Source: DATJGR01 sp963812255
GTDB lineage: Bacteria; Pseudomonadota; Gammaproteobacteria; Pseudomonadales; Azotimanducaceae
NCBI GenBank assembly: GCA_963812255.1
Contig: CAWEUM010000003.1
Coordinates: forward strand, 992,001-1,056,000
Reading direction: 5' to 3'
Length of the DNA stretch: 64,000 nt
Both the position numbers and the translations under genes were made by a program. Each line of letters begins with the position of its first letter. Position 1 is the first letter of the stretch. The notes below the pieces were generated by a model that worked only from the letters and a program-made list of their open reading frames with translations, did no database searches and had not been told where the DNA came from. Shown here piece by piece: positions 1 to 8,982 of the stretch.

Positions 1-167
1 TGCACCGGATGGTTAGTCTTCGCGAGCGCCGGTCCCGGACCCAGCAGATGGTCGGCCAGATGCAGGGTCGAGTAGCCGAGCGATTCGACTTTTCGTGCCG
101 TCTCGGTCCACGCCGAACCCGACACAGAGTTGAACGACTGAACGCCGAAGCGAAACGGCTGTGCCAT
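1..167 (-). CDS. Luciferase-like (F420-type) oxidoreductase, N-terminal fragment
   Basis: This is the first 55 codons of a minus-strand gene cut by the window edge; the ATG is at 167. The peptide begins MAQPFRFGVQSFNSVSGSAW, continues with ARKVESLGYSTLHLADHL and then reaches GPGPALA. A short first strand (FRFGVQ), then ARxxExLGYSxLxxxDHL, is typical of luciferase-like monooxygenases, in particular the group usually predicted to use F420. Such enzymes are TIM-barrel oxidoreductases using FMN or F420. The gene is divergent from the methyltransferase at 282, with a 24-bp palindrome between them. The family is fairly secure; cofactor and substrate cannot be told from this fragment. Confidence 0.75.
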   Translation of the reverse strand, partial: MAQPFRFGVQSFNSVSGSAWTETARKVESLGYSTLHLADHLLGPGPALAKTNHPV

Positions 168-221
168 GGTGTTACCCGATTGTCGCTGGAAGAATTCGAG
201 CACACATTACAGATGCGGCAA

Positions 222-245
222 ATTACAGACAAGTCTGACGGTTTT
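222..245. promoter_or_regulatory. Candidate operator, copy 1 of a 24-bp inverted repeat
   Basis: The half-sites are ATTACAGAC and GACGGTTTT, separated by AAGTCT. The right half is identical to that of the copy at 14275. The site lies in the divergent region between the luciferase-like oxidoreductase and the methyltransferase. On the minus strand a possible -35 (TTGTCT, 232 to 227) lies inside the site and a weak -10 (TAATGT, 209 to 204) follows after 17 bp. Binding would therefore be expected to block the oxidoreductase promoter. That this is an operator is inference from its recurrence at four promoters. Confidence 0.55.
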
Positions 246-281
246 GACCATGTTGCCGCGCTCACCCCATCGAGGACCCGT

Positions 282-872
282 GTGATTTCAGAGCAACGTT
301 TCGACGCACGCTACTACGAACGCTTCTACCGCAATCCGCACACGCGCGCGACGACGCCCCAGGCGGTCAAACGCCAGGCATCGTTCGTCGCCGCCTATCT
401 GCGGCATCTCGAGCTACCCGTTCGTTCAGTGCTCGACATCGGTTGCGGTCTCGGCTGGATGTTGCGCGCGCTCGCCAACGAATACCCCAAGGCGCGCTGC
501 AGCGGCGTCGAATACAGTGGCCATCTGTGCCGCAAGCACGGCTGGACGCAAGCCTCGGTGACCGACTTCGCCGCGCGCACCCCTTACGATCTCGTCGTCT
601 GCCACGACGTGCTACCGTCGCTGGACGACAAACAGTGCCGTGCGGCGATCGCTAATCTCGCCAAGCTGTGTCGCGGCGCGTTGTACCTGGGCGTGCTGAC
701 GGCGGAGGACTGGGCGCATTGCGATCGAACGCGCACCGATTCGGATGTGCATCTGCGCAGCGCCAAATGGTACGCCCGCCAGCTCGCCAAGCATTTTCAG
801 AGCGTAGGCGGTGGCGTATTCATCAAGAAGCCGCTCGCGGTGACACTGTGGTCACTGGAAACAATCGGCTGA
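282..872 (+). CDS. Class I SAM-dependent methyltransferase
   Basis: A 196-residue protein with a Rossmann-type methyltransferase core. Motif I is SVLDIGCGLGW at about residues 49-58, followed by an acidic-strand region (GVEYS) and a post-motif YDLVVCHDVL, as in Methyltransf_11/25-like enzymes. I chose the GTG at 282 because GAGGA lies about 7 bp upstream. An in-frame ATG at 213 would put the candidate operator inside the gene, and the frame further upstream overlaps the opposite-strand oxidoreductase. The substrate is not predictable. The gene overlaps the start of the next gene, so the two are probably co-transcribed. Confidence 0.75.
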   Translation: MISEQRFDARYYERFYRNPHTRATTPQAVKRQASFVAAYLRHLELPVRSVLDIGCGLGWMLRALANEYPKARCSGVEYSGHLCRKHGWTQASVTDFAARTPYDLVVCHDVLPSLDDKQCRAAIANLAKLCRGALYLGVLTAEDWAHCDRTRTDSDVHLRSAKWYARQLAKHFQSVGGGVFIKKPLAVTLWSLETIG

Positions 873-1789
873 TAGCGCGTGTGTCGGCGTTCGCGCTGGC
901 CATGTTGCTGTACGCAGCCCTCTGCGATGCGAACGACGACGTCGTACACCTGGCCGGCGCCACGATCACGATTCGCGCGGACGGTGACGCCCCCAATCTC
1001 CCACCGCAGCAGATCAATCGCTGGATCGAACGCGCCGTCGTCACCGTAGCGGACTACTACGGACGCTTTCCGGTAGATCTGTTGGACGTACGCGTGTCGT
1101 TCGCCTCACAACGCGCCGTTGCACACGCGACGACCTACGGCTTGCGGGACGACGGCCCGTTGATCCGCGCCACGGTCAATCAAGCGGCGGTGGTCGACGA
1201 TCTCGATCAGGACTGGGTGATGACACACGAGATGGTGCATCTCGCGCTACCGAACGTGCCGCGCCGCAGCCACTGGCTCGAAGAGGGCATCGCGACGTAT
1301 GTGGAACCGATTGCGCGTGCGGGGCGGGGTGACCTGTCTCCCGAACGGGTCTGGGGTGACATGGTCGCGGGCCTGCCGAACGGACTGCCGCAAGTTCGCG
1401 ACCGCGGCCTCGACAACACGCCGACGTGGGGCCGCATCTATTGGGGCGGCGCCCTGTTTTGTCTGTTGGCGGACATCGACATCCGTCGCCGCACCGACAA
1501 TCGCCAGGGTTTGCGCGACGCATTGCGCGGTGTTCTCGCCGCCGGTGGCAACATCCGCGTGGAGTGGTCGACCGAACGCGTGCTCGCCACTGCCGATCGG
1601 GCGGTTGGCGTACCTGCGATGATGGAGCTGTATCGACGCATGAAGGATGGTCCCGCGCCGGTCGATCTCGACGATTTGTGGCGCAACCTCGGCGTGATTC
1701 GGACCAGCGACGGCGTTCGGTTCAACGACGCCGCGCCACTCGCGGCGATCCGCCGCGCCATTACCACACCGTCAGTCGGTGGCCAGTAA
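848..1789 (+). CDS. Secreted or membrane-anchored putative zinc metallopeptidase (gluzincin-like)
   Basis: The protein opens with a hydrophobic signal-like segment (VSAFALAMLLYAALC) and contains HEMVH, an HExxH zinc-binding motif. After about 15 residues comes WLEEGIATYVE, whose Glu is the expected third zinc ligand of gluzincins (M1 or peptidase-MA-like fold). The rest is not recognisable. The start is uncertain: GTG 848 is used, GTG 881 is also possible, and neither has a strong ribosome binding site. The gene overlaps the methyltransferase by 25 nt. I infer a periplasmic or envelope protease; the substrate is unknown. Confidence 0.6.
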   Translation: MVTGNNRLIARVSAFALAMLLYAALCDANDDVVHLAGATITIRADGDAPNLPPQQINRWIERAVVTVADYYGRFPVDLLDVRVSFASQRAVAHATTYGLRDDGPLIRATVNQAAVVDDLDQDWVMTHEMVHLALPNVPRRSHWLEEGIATYVEPIARAGRGDLSPERVWGDMVAGLPNGLPQVRDRGLDNTPTWGRIYWGGALFCLLADIDIRRRTDNRQGLRDALRGVLAAGGNIRVEWSTERVLATADRAVGVPAMMELYRRMKDGPAPVDLDDLWRNLGVIRTSDGVRFNDAAPLAAIRRAITTPSVGGQ

Positions 1790-1838
1790 TCGGCCTGATC
1801 GGGTAGTCTGTAACCTCACAACGCCACGGCCGAATCCG

Positions 1839-2744
1839 ATGCCCGAACGCCGCGTCTATCAGAACCACCATCTCGATTCGACGCGCTGGGATTATTTCGC
1901 GCGCCGGCCGGGCGACATTGTGATTTCGACATCCTACAAGGCCGGCACCACCTGGATGCAGGCGATCGTCGGGCAACTTCTGTATCCGAACGGCGAAGTC
2001 GCCGACCCGATCAGTTTGTCGCCTTGGCTCGACAACCGCATATTTCCGCTGGAACTGGTGCTCAATCAACTCAAAGCGCAATCCACGCGCCGCTTCATCA
2101 AGACCCACTTGCCGCTGGACGGCTTGCCGTACGACCCCGACGTGCAATACATCGTCGTCTCGCGCGATGCGCGCGATGTGTTCATGTCGCTGCTGAATCA
2201 TTGGGGCAGCCACACACCGCTGTTCTATCAGGTGATCAACAGCGTGCCGGGGCGCGTCGGTGAGGCGTTCCCGACGTTCGAGAACGACATCGGCGCGCGC
2301 TGGCGCGACTGGATCACGCGCGGCTGGTTCGAGTGGGAATCGGACGGATATCCGTATTGGTCGCACCTGCATCACTGCAAGGTCTGGTGGCCGCTTCGTC
2401 ATCGGCCGAACGTCAAGCTGGTGCACTATGCCGATCTGCTTGCCGATCTCGAAGGACAGATGCGAGGAATCGCCGGGTTTCTCGATGTCGATGTACCGGC
2501 AGCGCGCTGGCCCCTCATCGTCGACGCATGCCGATTCGAGACGATGAAGCGCGCTGCGGCGGCCGCAGACAATCAGATGGAACTGTTCTTCACAGGGGGT
2601 ACCAACACATTCTTCAATAAAGGAACCAACGGCCGCTGGCGCGATGTGCTCACCGAGCAGGACCTCGCTCTCTACGATGTGGCAATCCAAAAGACGCTGC
2701 CGGCCGACGCTGCCCGGTGGCTGGAGAACGGAGGCGCAATATGA
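1839..2744 (+). CDS. Sulfotransferase domain protein
   Basis: A protein of about 301 residues of the cytosolic sulfotransferase family (Sulfotransfer_1), which moves sulfate from PAPS to an alcohol or amine. The 5'-phosphosulfate loop is visible as STSYKAGTTWMQ near residue 30 and the 3'-phosphate region as VVSRDARDVFMSLLNHW. The C-terminal GTNGRWRDVLT matches the PAPS-binding RKGxxGDWK-type motif in position. ATG 1839 places the PAPS loop at the normal distance from the N-terminus. The stop overlaps the next start as ATGA. A second, distantly related sulfotransferase lies at 25986. Confidence 0.85.
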   Translation: MPERRVYQNHHLDSTRWDYFARRPGDIVISTSYKAGTTWMQAIVGQLLYPNGEVADPISLSPWLDNRIFPLELVLNQLKAQSTRRFIKTHLPLDGLPYDPDVQYIVVSRDARDVFMSLLNHWGSHTPLFYQVINSVPGRVGEAFPTFENDIGARWRDWITRGWFEWESDGYPYWSHLHHCKVWWPLRHRPNVKLVHYADLLADLEGQMRGIAGFLDVDVPAARWPLIVDACRFETMKRAAAAADNQMELFFTGGTNTFFNKGTNGRWRDVLTEQDLALYDVAIQKTLPADAARWLENGGAI

Positions 2745-5368
2745 AGACTCTCACTCATATGACGGCGCCGTTCGCCGTGCTGCTCACGCTGTGCATGGTT
2801 GTTGGCTGCGAAGATGCGCCGTCGAAAGCGGCGGGCAGTTCTCCGTCTGCCGCAACCGCGAAACAACAAGAACACGAAGCAGCCGTCGCCAACGCACCGC
2901 TGATACGACCGAGCGATCCACCGAACTTCACGTACCCCCAGCGCCGCGTATCCGACGGCTATTCGATCGTGCTGTTTGCGCCGCAGATCCGCCACTGGCC
3001 GAATTTCGAACGGCTCGAAGCATGGATGGCGATCGAAGTGACGTCGCCCGACGGCCAGAACACCACCTACGGCACCGCCGCGATGACAGGCGAGACTGAG
3101 ATCGACCTGGAGTCGCGCATAGTCACGATCACGTCGCCACGTGTCGACGATGTCGTCTTCCCCGGCGCGGCACGCCCGGCAGAAGTCGCCGCCGTCAAAC
3201 ACCTGATCAAGCGCGACAAACTGGAGGTGCCGCTCGATCTGGTCCTCGCTGCGTTGACCGATGACGTGCTAGACAAACCCCCGCCGCCCGGCTTCAGCAC
3301 GCAAGCGCCGAAGATCATCGTCGCGGCTGACCCCACCATACTGCTGTTCATCAACGGCAATCCCGTCACGAGCAAGGCCGGTGATTCCGGACTGGATGTC
3401 GTCGTCAACGCAAACTGGCCGGTGTTCGCGGATCCCGCGACGCGCACCTACTACCTGCTGAACGACAAGCAGTGGTTGAGCGCGAAGCAGCTCGACGGTC
3501 CGTGGAGCGCGACCGCCGCGTTGCCAAGCGGATTCGATGGGCTGCCAAAGGACTCGGGACTGCAGGCCGTGCAGGACGCGCTGCCGCCACGCGCATCGAA
3601 GGATCCGGTTCCGGCAGTCGTCGTGCAACATGAGCCCACCGAATTGATCGTCACCGAGGGCCGGCCGAAGCTCGCCGTAATTCCTGATACCGGCGGATTG
3701 CAATACGTGACCAACACCGCCAGTCCGCTGTTTCAACTCGGCAAGCAATGGTATTTCCTGGTATCCGGGCGCTGGTTTTCCACCAACAATCTCACAAAGG
3801 GGCCCTGGACCTTCGTGAAAGATTTGCCCGACGCATTCTCGAAGATCCCGGCCGATAGCGCGATGGCAGCGGTGCGCGCATCGGTACCGAATACGATCGA
3901 GGCACGATTCGCTGCGCTCGAATCTTCACTGCCGACAAATACGGTGACGCCGGTAGGTAAAGGGCCAGACGTGGAAGTGAGCTATGCGGGTGATCCGAAA
4001 TTCGAGCCGATCGATGGCACGAAGGTGTCACGCGCCGTCAATTCCGGCAGCGACGTGATTCTGTTCGATCATCGCTATTACCTGTGCTACGCAGGCGTCT
4101 GGTATCTGGCATCGTCGCCGAACGGTCCCTGGGCGGTTGCCACGTCCGTGCCGAGCGAAATCTACGCGATTCCCCCAAGTTCACCGGCCTACCCCGTTAC
4201 TCAGGTCACGCTCGTCGATGCGACACCGGCTACCGTGGTTTACACGTATCCACCATCCTACACTTCCAGCGTGTTCGTTGTGTGGGGCGTGCCGTACTAC
4301 GGCACGGGCTGGTACTACCCGCCGTATATCCGGGGTCCGGTGTACTACCCCTATTGGGGCTCATACGGTCATGGCAACTGGTACAACCCGGTTACCGGAG
4401 GATTCGGATCGCGCTCGGTGTGGTATGGGCCGTACGGCGGCTACTCCTACACGCAAGGCTACAACCCACGCACCGGCCGATATGGCTACGTCGAAACCGC
4501 GTGGAACGGCAACGCCTGGTCGAGCTACGGCGAGAAATACAACCCGCGCACCGGCGTGTACACACAATCGGACCGCAAGTACTCCTACAACTCGAATCAG
4601 TTCCACGGCGAGCGCGAACGCGTCGGGCCGAATGGTGGATCCGTCGCCATGGACCGTCGGGTCGATTTCGATTCGCAGACATCTCAGGTGAAACGCGCGA
4701 CGTCGAACGGTGCTTCGAGCGTGGTCAATCGTTCGTGGGGCAACGGCGAAGTGAACACCAGCGGAACCATCACCGGCGCCAACGGCGGCACCGCAACAAT
4801 CGATGGCGAACACACACGTGCCGGCGGTACGACGACAGTTACCGGGTCGGGGGGCGGCAGCGGTACCGTCACGCGCGACACAACACCCGGCGGTGCGACG
4901 CGCGAAGGAACCTTCACGAACGGATCGGGGCAGACCCTCGACACGAACACGACGCGTCAGGGTACATCCAGCCGCACCCAATTCGAAACGTCCGGCGGTG
5001 CCAGCGGCGCGTCTGGACGCAATGCGGAATCCGGGCGAACCACGATCGCGCAAGGTAGTTCAGGGGACGTCTACGCGGGACACAACGGCAACGTGTACAG
5101 GAAGTCCGACGACGGTTGGTCGCACTATTCCGCCGGCAACGGCTGGCAGAACGTCGAATCTCGGCCGGTGCGTCCGAATCAGACCGGCACTATGAACCCA
5201 TCACCGTCCAGCACACGGGACCGCAGCGGCGCCGATCGCCCCGACATGAATCAGCTGAATCGCGACTTCAACTCGCGGCAGATGGGGACGCAACGGTTCC
5301 AGCAATATCAGCAGCAGCGCGGTTTCAGCGGCGGCGGAATGCGCGGCGGCGGATCCCGGCGCCGCTGA
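2741..5368 (+). CDS. Large repeat lipoprotein, of the type often annotated carbohydrate-binding family V/XII
   Basis: An 875-residue predicted lipoprotein. The signal ends in the lipobox VVGC with Cys23. Three diverged modules follow at roughly residues 198-255, 299-356 and 417-464. Each starts with a strand like PTILLFINGNP and ends in an aromatic stretch closing with GPW (LDGPWS, TKGPWT, PNGPWA). Residues about 525-630 are Tyr/Gly/Trp-rich with NPRTGRYGY-like units, and the C-terminal 240 residues are Gly/Ser/Thr/Asn-rich and probably disordered, ending in a basic GGGSRRR tail. The start has an AACGGAGG ribosome site and a 4-nt overlap with the sulfotransferase. Function is unknown; a surface-exposed binding role is inferred from composition. 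Confidence 0.7.
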   Translation: MKTLTHMTAPFAVLLTLCMVVGCEDAPSKAAGSSPSAATAKQQEHEAAVANAPLIRPSDPPNFTYPQRRVSDGYSIVLFAPQIRHWPNFERLEAWMAIEVTSPDGQNTTYGTAAMTGETEIDLESRIVTITSPRVDDVVFPGAARPAEVAAVKHLIKRDKLEVPLDLVLAALTDDVLDKPPPPGFSTQAPKIIVAADPTILLFINGNPVTSKAGDSGLDVVVNANWPVFADPATRTYYLLNDKQWLSAKQLDGPWSATAALPSGFDGLPKDSGLQAVQDALPPRASKDPVPAVVVQHEPTELIVTEGRPKLAVIPDTGGLQYVTNTASPLFQLGKQWYFLVSGRWFSTNNLTKGPWTFVKDLPDAFSKIPADSAMAAVRASVPNTIEARFAALESSLPTNTVTPVGKGPDVEVSYAGDPKFEPIDGTKVSRAVNSGSDVILFDHRYYLCYAGVWYLASSPNGPWAVATSVPSEIYAIPPSSPAYPVTQVTLVDATPATVVYTYPPSYTSSVFVVWGVPYYGTGWYYPPYIRGPVYYPYWGSYGHGNWYNPVTGGFGSRSVWYGPYGGYSYTQGYNPRTGRYGYVETAWNGNAWSSYGEKYNPRTGVYTQSDRKYSYNSNQFHGERERVGPNGGSVAMDRRVDFDSQTSQVKRATSNGASSVVNRSWGNGEVNTSGTITGANGGTATIDGEHTRAGGTTTVTGSGGGSGTVTRDTTPGGATREGTFTNGSGQTLDTNTTRQGTSSRTQFETSGGASGASGRNAESGRTTIAQGSSGDVYAGHNGNVYRKSDDGWSHYSAGNGWQNVESRPVRPNQTGTMNPSPSSTRDRSGADRPDMNQLNRDFNSRQMGTQRFQQYQQQRGFSGGGMRGGGSRRR

Positions 5369-5375
5369 CATTCGC

Positions 5376-8300
5376 TCAACCGAGCGGCCCGATCATTTTC
5401 AGGTTGTCATCCGGATTGCGGTCGATCATCTTGTTGTACGGGTCAACGCCGACCCGCACGGGCAGCTGATCGACTACGAACTCGAGCGTCGATGTCGGCG
5501 TCGTGAAGTGCCGCTTCTCGATCGCCAGCGGCGGCGGCAGATCGTTTTCGCCGAGGTCCTTCGACGCCTTGCCGAAGATTCCTACGTCGAGCCATAGATC
5601 GAGCGGCACTTCGGTTTCACGCCCACCGCCGTCGGCTTCATACTGCTTCGTCGCCACCGTCATCGTCACGTGGTAGCGCCCGTCGTCGGTCTGCTTCACG
5701 CGCACATCGGCCACGCTCAAATCCCATAATGTGATCTTCTCGAACAGCGAGGTGATGAGCGCCTGTTTGTCCGCGGGCGCCTCGGCGCGGAACGCGTCGA
5801 TCAGGTCGCCCGACATTGGAAACGGCGCGCCGTCTGACGCGTAGCGCGCGAGCATGTTGCGCAGCGCTCGATTCACCGCGGCTTCGCCGATCGCATCCTT
5901 CAATGCGTACATCGCCAGACTGCCCTTACGGTAGTGGACGTATCCCTGGTCTTCGACCAGCTTCAGCGGCAATTCCTCGATCTTCTCGCCACCGCGGTTC
6001 TTGAGATAGTTGTCGAGTTCGTACTTCAGGAAGCGGCGCATCTGGGTCGGGCCGTACTCGTGCTCCATCACCATCAGCGCGGAATATTGCGCCAGGGTCT
6101 CTACGAGCATCGTCTCACCTTGCGCGCGACGTGCAGCGAGTTGGTGTCCCCACCATTGGTGTGCGAGTTCGTGCGCGGTGACATAGAAAACATAGTCGAT
6201 GTTCTTCGGATCCTTCAGATTCGCGATGAAGCCGATGCCTTCGGAGAACGGAACCGTGTTCGGAAACGATTGCGCGAACGTCTGATACGCAGGGAACTCG
6301 ATGATGCGGAACTGCCGGTACTGATACGGAGAGAATTCGCGCGTGAAGTAATCCAGCGACTTCTTCGACGCTTCGATCATGCGCGCCACATTGAAATCGT
6401 GCGCCGGGTGATAGAACACCTGCAATGCAACGTTGCGCCAGCGATCGTTGGCGACCGCATAGCGCGCCGACTGAAACGAAACGAACGGCCAGATCGGCGC
6501 GTCCATCTGGTACTCGAAGTAACGCCGATCGCCGACGGTTTTGTCCGACTTCAGATAGCCTGGCGCAATCGCGATCTGATCGGCGCTGGTGCTGACGACA
6601 GTGTGGAACTCCGAACGCACGTGGACGCCGAACATGTTCGGCGCATCCGCATGTGCGCTGGCATATTTCGGTAACCGCTCCACCGGTCCAAGCCCGTGCT
6701 TGCGGCGTTTGTTGTTGTCCTGCAGTTCACCTTCCGGGTCGTACCCCAAGGTCGGCATGATGTCGCGGTTGTCGACAAAAGTGCCGTTCCCGACGACGCG
6801 CGTGGTGCTTCCGGAATTGACGAAGCCCGGATTGCGCCACGACAGATCCCACGTCATCGACAATCTCGAACCGGGTTCCAACGCTTTGGTTAAGGCGAAA
6901 CGATGGAATCCTGTGCTCGGGTCGGATTCGATCTGCGTCGCGTTTGGAATCGTGATGGAATTGATCGTCAGGCGCCGCGAAATCTGCACGTCGATCTCGG
7001 AGATCGGTGTTGGATGCACATTCTCGACCACCGCAGTGCCCCGGCTTTCGATACGCCGCTGTGATGGATAGATGTCGATCGCCGCGTCGAGGCTGATCGC
7101 TTCCGGCATCGGCAGGCTCTCGTACTGCTTGTAGTGTTTTTCGTAGTCGGCCTGCAGCGCTTCGCGATCGTTTGCCGTTTCGTAGCGATTCAGTACGTTG
7201 GTGTTGTAAAAGATCCAGCCGCCGAGCGCACACGTGAGCAGTAGCGTGGCGAGTGCCACAGTTCGAACAGACGGCGTAAAACGTTGGCGCGCGATCGCCA
7301 CCCGGCCGCGCCAGCCCTCGGGCGCGCCGCGTAACGCAAACGCATGCGCGGCGATCCCGGCCAGCACCATCCACAGCGACCAGTACGCGCCGACCGTCAG
7401 CATGGGTTCGATGTAGTGTCCCCAGCCGTTCATGTCGGACAACGGCGCGCTCGGCACCCCCATCTGATACAGCACGTGTTCCCAGCCGAGGCTGTTCATC
7501 GTCTGCAGGCCCACGAACAATCCGATCAGAATCAACATGCCGAGGAATTTGTTGCCGACGATCGACTGGACACACACGGCAACGACGCAGAACAGATACG
7601 CAAACCAGCCGTGCACGACGAACAATCCGACGAGGTATCGCACGATCTCGAAGCGAAAGTAACCGTGGCCCGCCTGCACCACGATCGATGTCAGCATCAC
7701 CACGCACATCAGCATTACAACGATCGCCCACATTGCCGCGATCTTGGCCGCCACCATCACGCCGTTCGGAAACGGCATCGCATCGGCGTATTGCGCGACG
7801 CCGGTCTGGCGTTCGCGATGCACCAGTTCGCCGCTGTAGTAGACGATGATGATGAACACGACAAACACGTAGCTGCCGTCGACGATGCTCAGCATCATTC
7901 GCGTGACCGGAAGCACCGGTGTGCCGAAGAATTGCGAGATCGCGCCGAAGAATCCGCCGAGTACGTTGACGATGCCGAACACCAGGATTACGTAGAACGG
8001 AAAACTCGTCAGCACGCCGCGCAGATCGATCTTGACCTGCGACAGCCATTGCCTCGCCACCAGGGCGGCACCGAATTTCGGGGTCACACGCGGCGAGTCC
8101 GTCGTTGCGATCATCGCCGCATCGCTGCTGAGGCGCGATTTGCGCCGACGGGGCGATCGAGGCGCGAAGCTGAAACGCCACGCCGCAATGCCGAGTGCCG
8201 CAGCAGAAACGGATAACCAGATCAATCGGTTCACGAGCAGCGCACCGGTCATCGCTGGCACCAGCGTATTGCGATCGAACACGGTCCAGTAACGCGTGAC

Positions 8301-8957
8301 GTCTTCGAACGCGACGAGCCCGAACGGATCGAGCAGCGCCATGCGACCGATTGTTTCCTGGTCGGTGTTCGCGCCCATCACCAGGTCGGCGATGAGCACG
8401 GCGACGAGCACCGTGTACGAGGCGAGCAGCGAACGCGTCAGCGCCGCGACGACAACGACCAGACAGCAGATGATCAGCAGATTCGGCAGCATCACCGCCC
8501 ACACCGAAAACCAATACGGATTCAACGCAAGCGGCGCGATGCGTTGTGGATCGAGCCACGGCATGAACGTGGCCACCAGAGTGCCCAACACGGCGGCGCA
8601 GCCGCTCAACAGCGCGAATAGAAAACCGCCGGAAAAGCGTCCGAACAGGAAAGACACGCGGCCGACCCCGGTCGCCACGAGCGTTTCTTCGGTCTTCAGT
8701 TCCAGGTCACGCGTCAGCGGCGCGGCAACGAATGCCACGGCCGCGAACATCGCAATAATGCTGAGGATGAAATGCGTCTGAATCAGTGTGTACGGCGCGT
8801 TGAGGTTCAGGTTTTCGGTGTCGCCGCCGATGTGGACGTGCTCGCTGGCCATGCCGAGGAACGCAAGCATGAAGAACATCAGCGCTGTCGCAATGAACAG
8901 CGGGCTGGTGCGTTGATAACGGCACTCGAAGCGAAAGATTTCGCCGAGCATCGTCAT
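5376..8957 (-). CDS. ABC transporter permease fused to an M1-family aminopeptidase domain
   Basis: A 1193-residue protein. The N-terminal half (about residues 1-590) holds two ABC-2-type permease blocks with many hydrophobic helices; a last membrane segment (VALATLLLTCALGGWIFY) precedes a periplasmic M1 peptidase domain. The zinc motif is HELAH at residues 929-933, with Glu in MLVETLAQYS 20 residues after it, the spacing I associate with this ABC-linked branch. ATG 8957 has GGAG 10 bp upstream and clears the ABC ATPase stop by 25 bp. With that ATPase it forms a transport or membrane-stress system of unknown substrate. The fused architecture recurs in Proteobacteria and Bacteroidetes. Confidence 0.85.
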   Translation of the reverse strand: MTMLGEIFRFECRYQRTSPLFIATALMFFMLAFLGMASEHVHIGGDTENLNLNAPYTLIQTHFILSIIAMFAAVAFVAAPLTRDLELKTEETLVATGVGRVSFLFGRFSGGFLFALLSGCAAVLGTLVATFMPWLDPQRIAPLALNPYWFSVWAVMLPNLLIICCLVVVVAALTRSLLASYTVLVAVLIADLVMGANTDQETIGRMALLDPFGLVAFEDVTRYWTVFDRNTLVPAMTGALLVNRLIWLSVSAAALGIAAWRFSFAPRSPRRRKSRLSSDAAMIATTDSPRVTPKFGAALVARQWLSQVKIDLRGVLTSFPFYVILVFGIVNVLGGFFGAISQFFGTPVLPVTRMMLSIVDGSYVFVVFIIIVYYSGELVHRERQTGVAQYADAMPFPNGVMVAAKIAAMWAIVVMLMCVVMLTSIVVQAGHGYFRFEIVRYLVGLFVVHGWFAYLFCVVAVCVQSIVGNKFLGMLILIGLFVGLQTMNSLGWEHVLYQMGVPSAPLSDMNGWGHYIEPMLTVGAYWSLWMVLAGIAAHAFALRGAPEGWRGRVAIARQRFTPSVRTVALATLLLTCALGGWIFYNTNVLNRYETANDREALQADYEKHYKQYESLPMPEAISLDAAIDIYPSQRRIESRGTAVVENVHPTPISEIDVQISRRLTINSITIPNATQIESDPSTGFHRFALTKALEPGSRLSMTWDLSWRNPGFVNSGSTTRVVGNGTFVDNRDIMPTLGYDPEGELQDNNKRRKHGLGPVERLPKYASAHADAPNMFGVHVRSEFHTVVSTSADQIAIAPGYLKSDKTVGDRRYFEYQMDAPIWPFVSFQSARYAVANDRWRNVALQVFYHPAHDFNVARMIEASKKSLDYFTREFSPYQYRQFRIIEFPAYQTFAQSFPNTVPFSEGIGFIANLKDPKNIDYVFYVTAHELAHQWWGHQLAARRAQGETMLVETLAQYSALMVMEHEYGPTQMRRFLKYELDNYLKNRGGEKIEELPLKLVEDQGYVHYRKGSLAMYALKDAIGEAAVNRALRNMLARYASDGAPFPMSGDLIDAFRAEAPADKQALITSLFEKITLWDLSVADVRVKQTDDGRYHVTMTVATKQYEADGGGRETEVPLDLWLDVGIFGKASKDLGENDLPPPLAIEKRHFTTPTSTLEFVVDQLPVRVGVDPYNKMIDRNPDDNLKMIGPLG

Positions 8958-8982
8958 GCTGCTTGATCTCCAGCGCACAAGG

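Noticed and set aside
443..655. Long shadow ORFs on both strands inside real genes, including several over 200 codons
   Set aside because: High GC gives long non-coding frames; they lack family motifs and overlap genes with clear ones.
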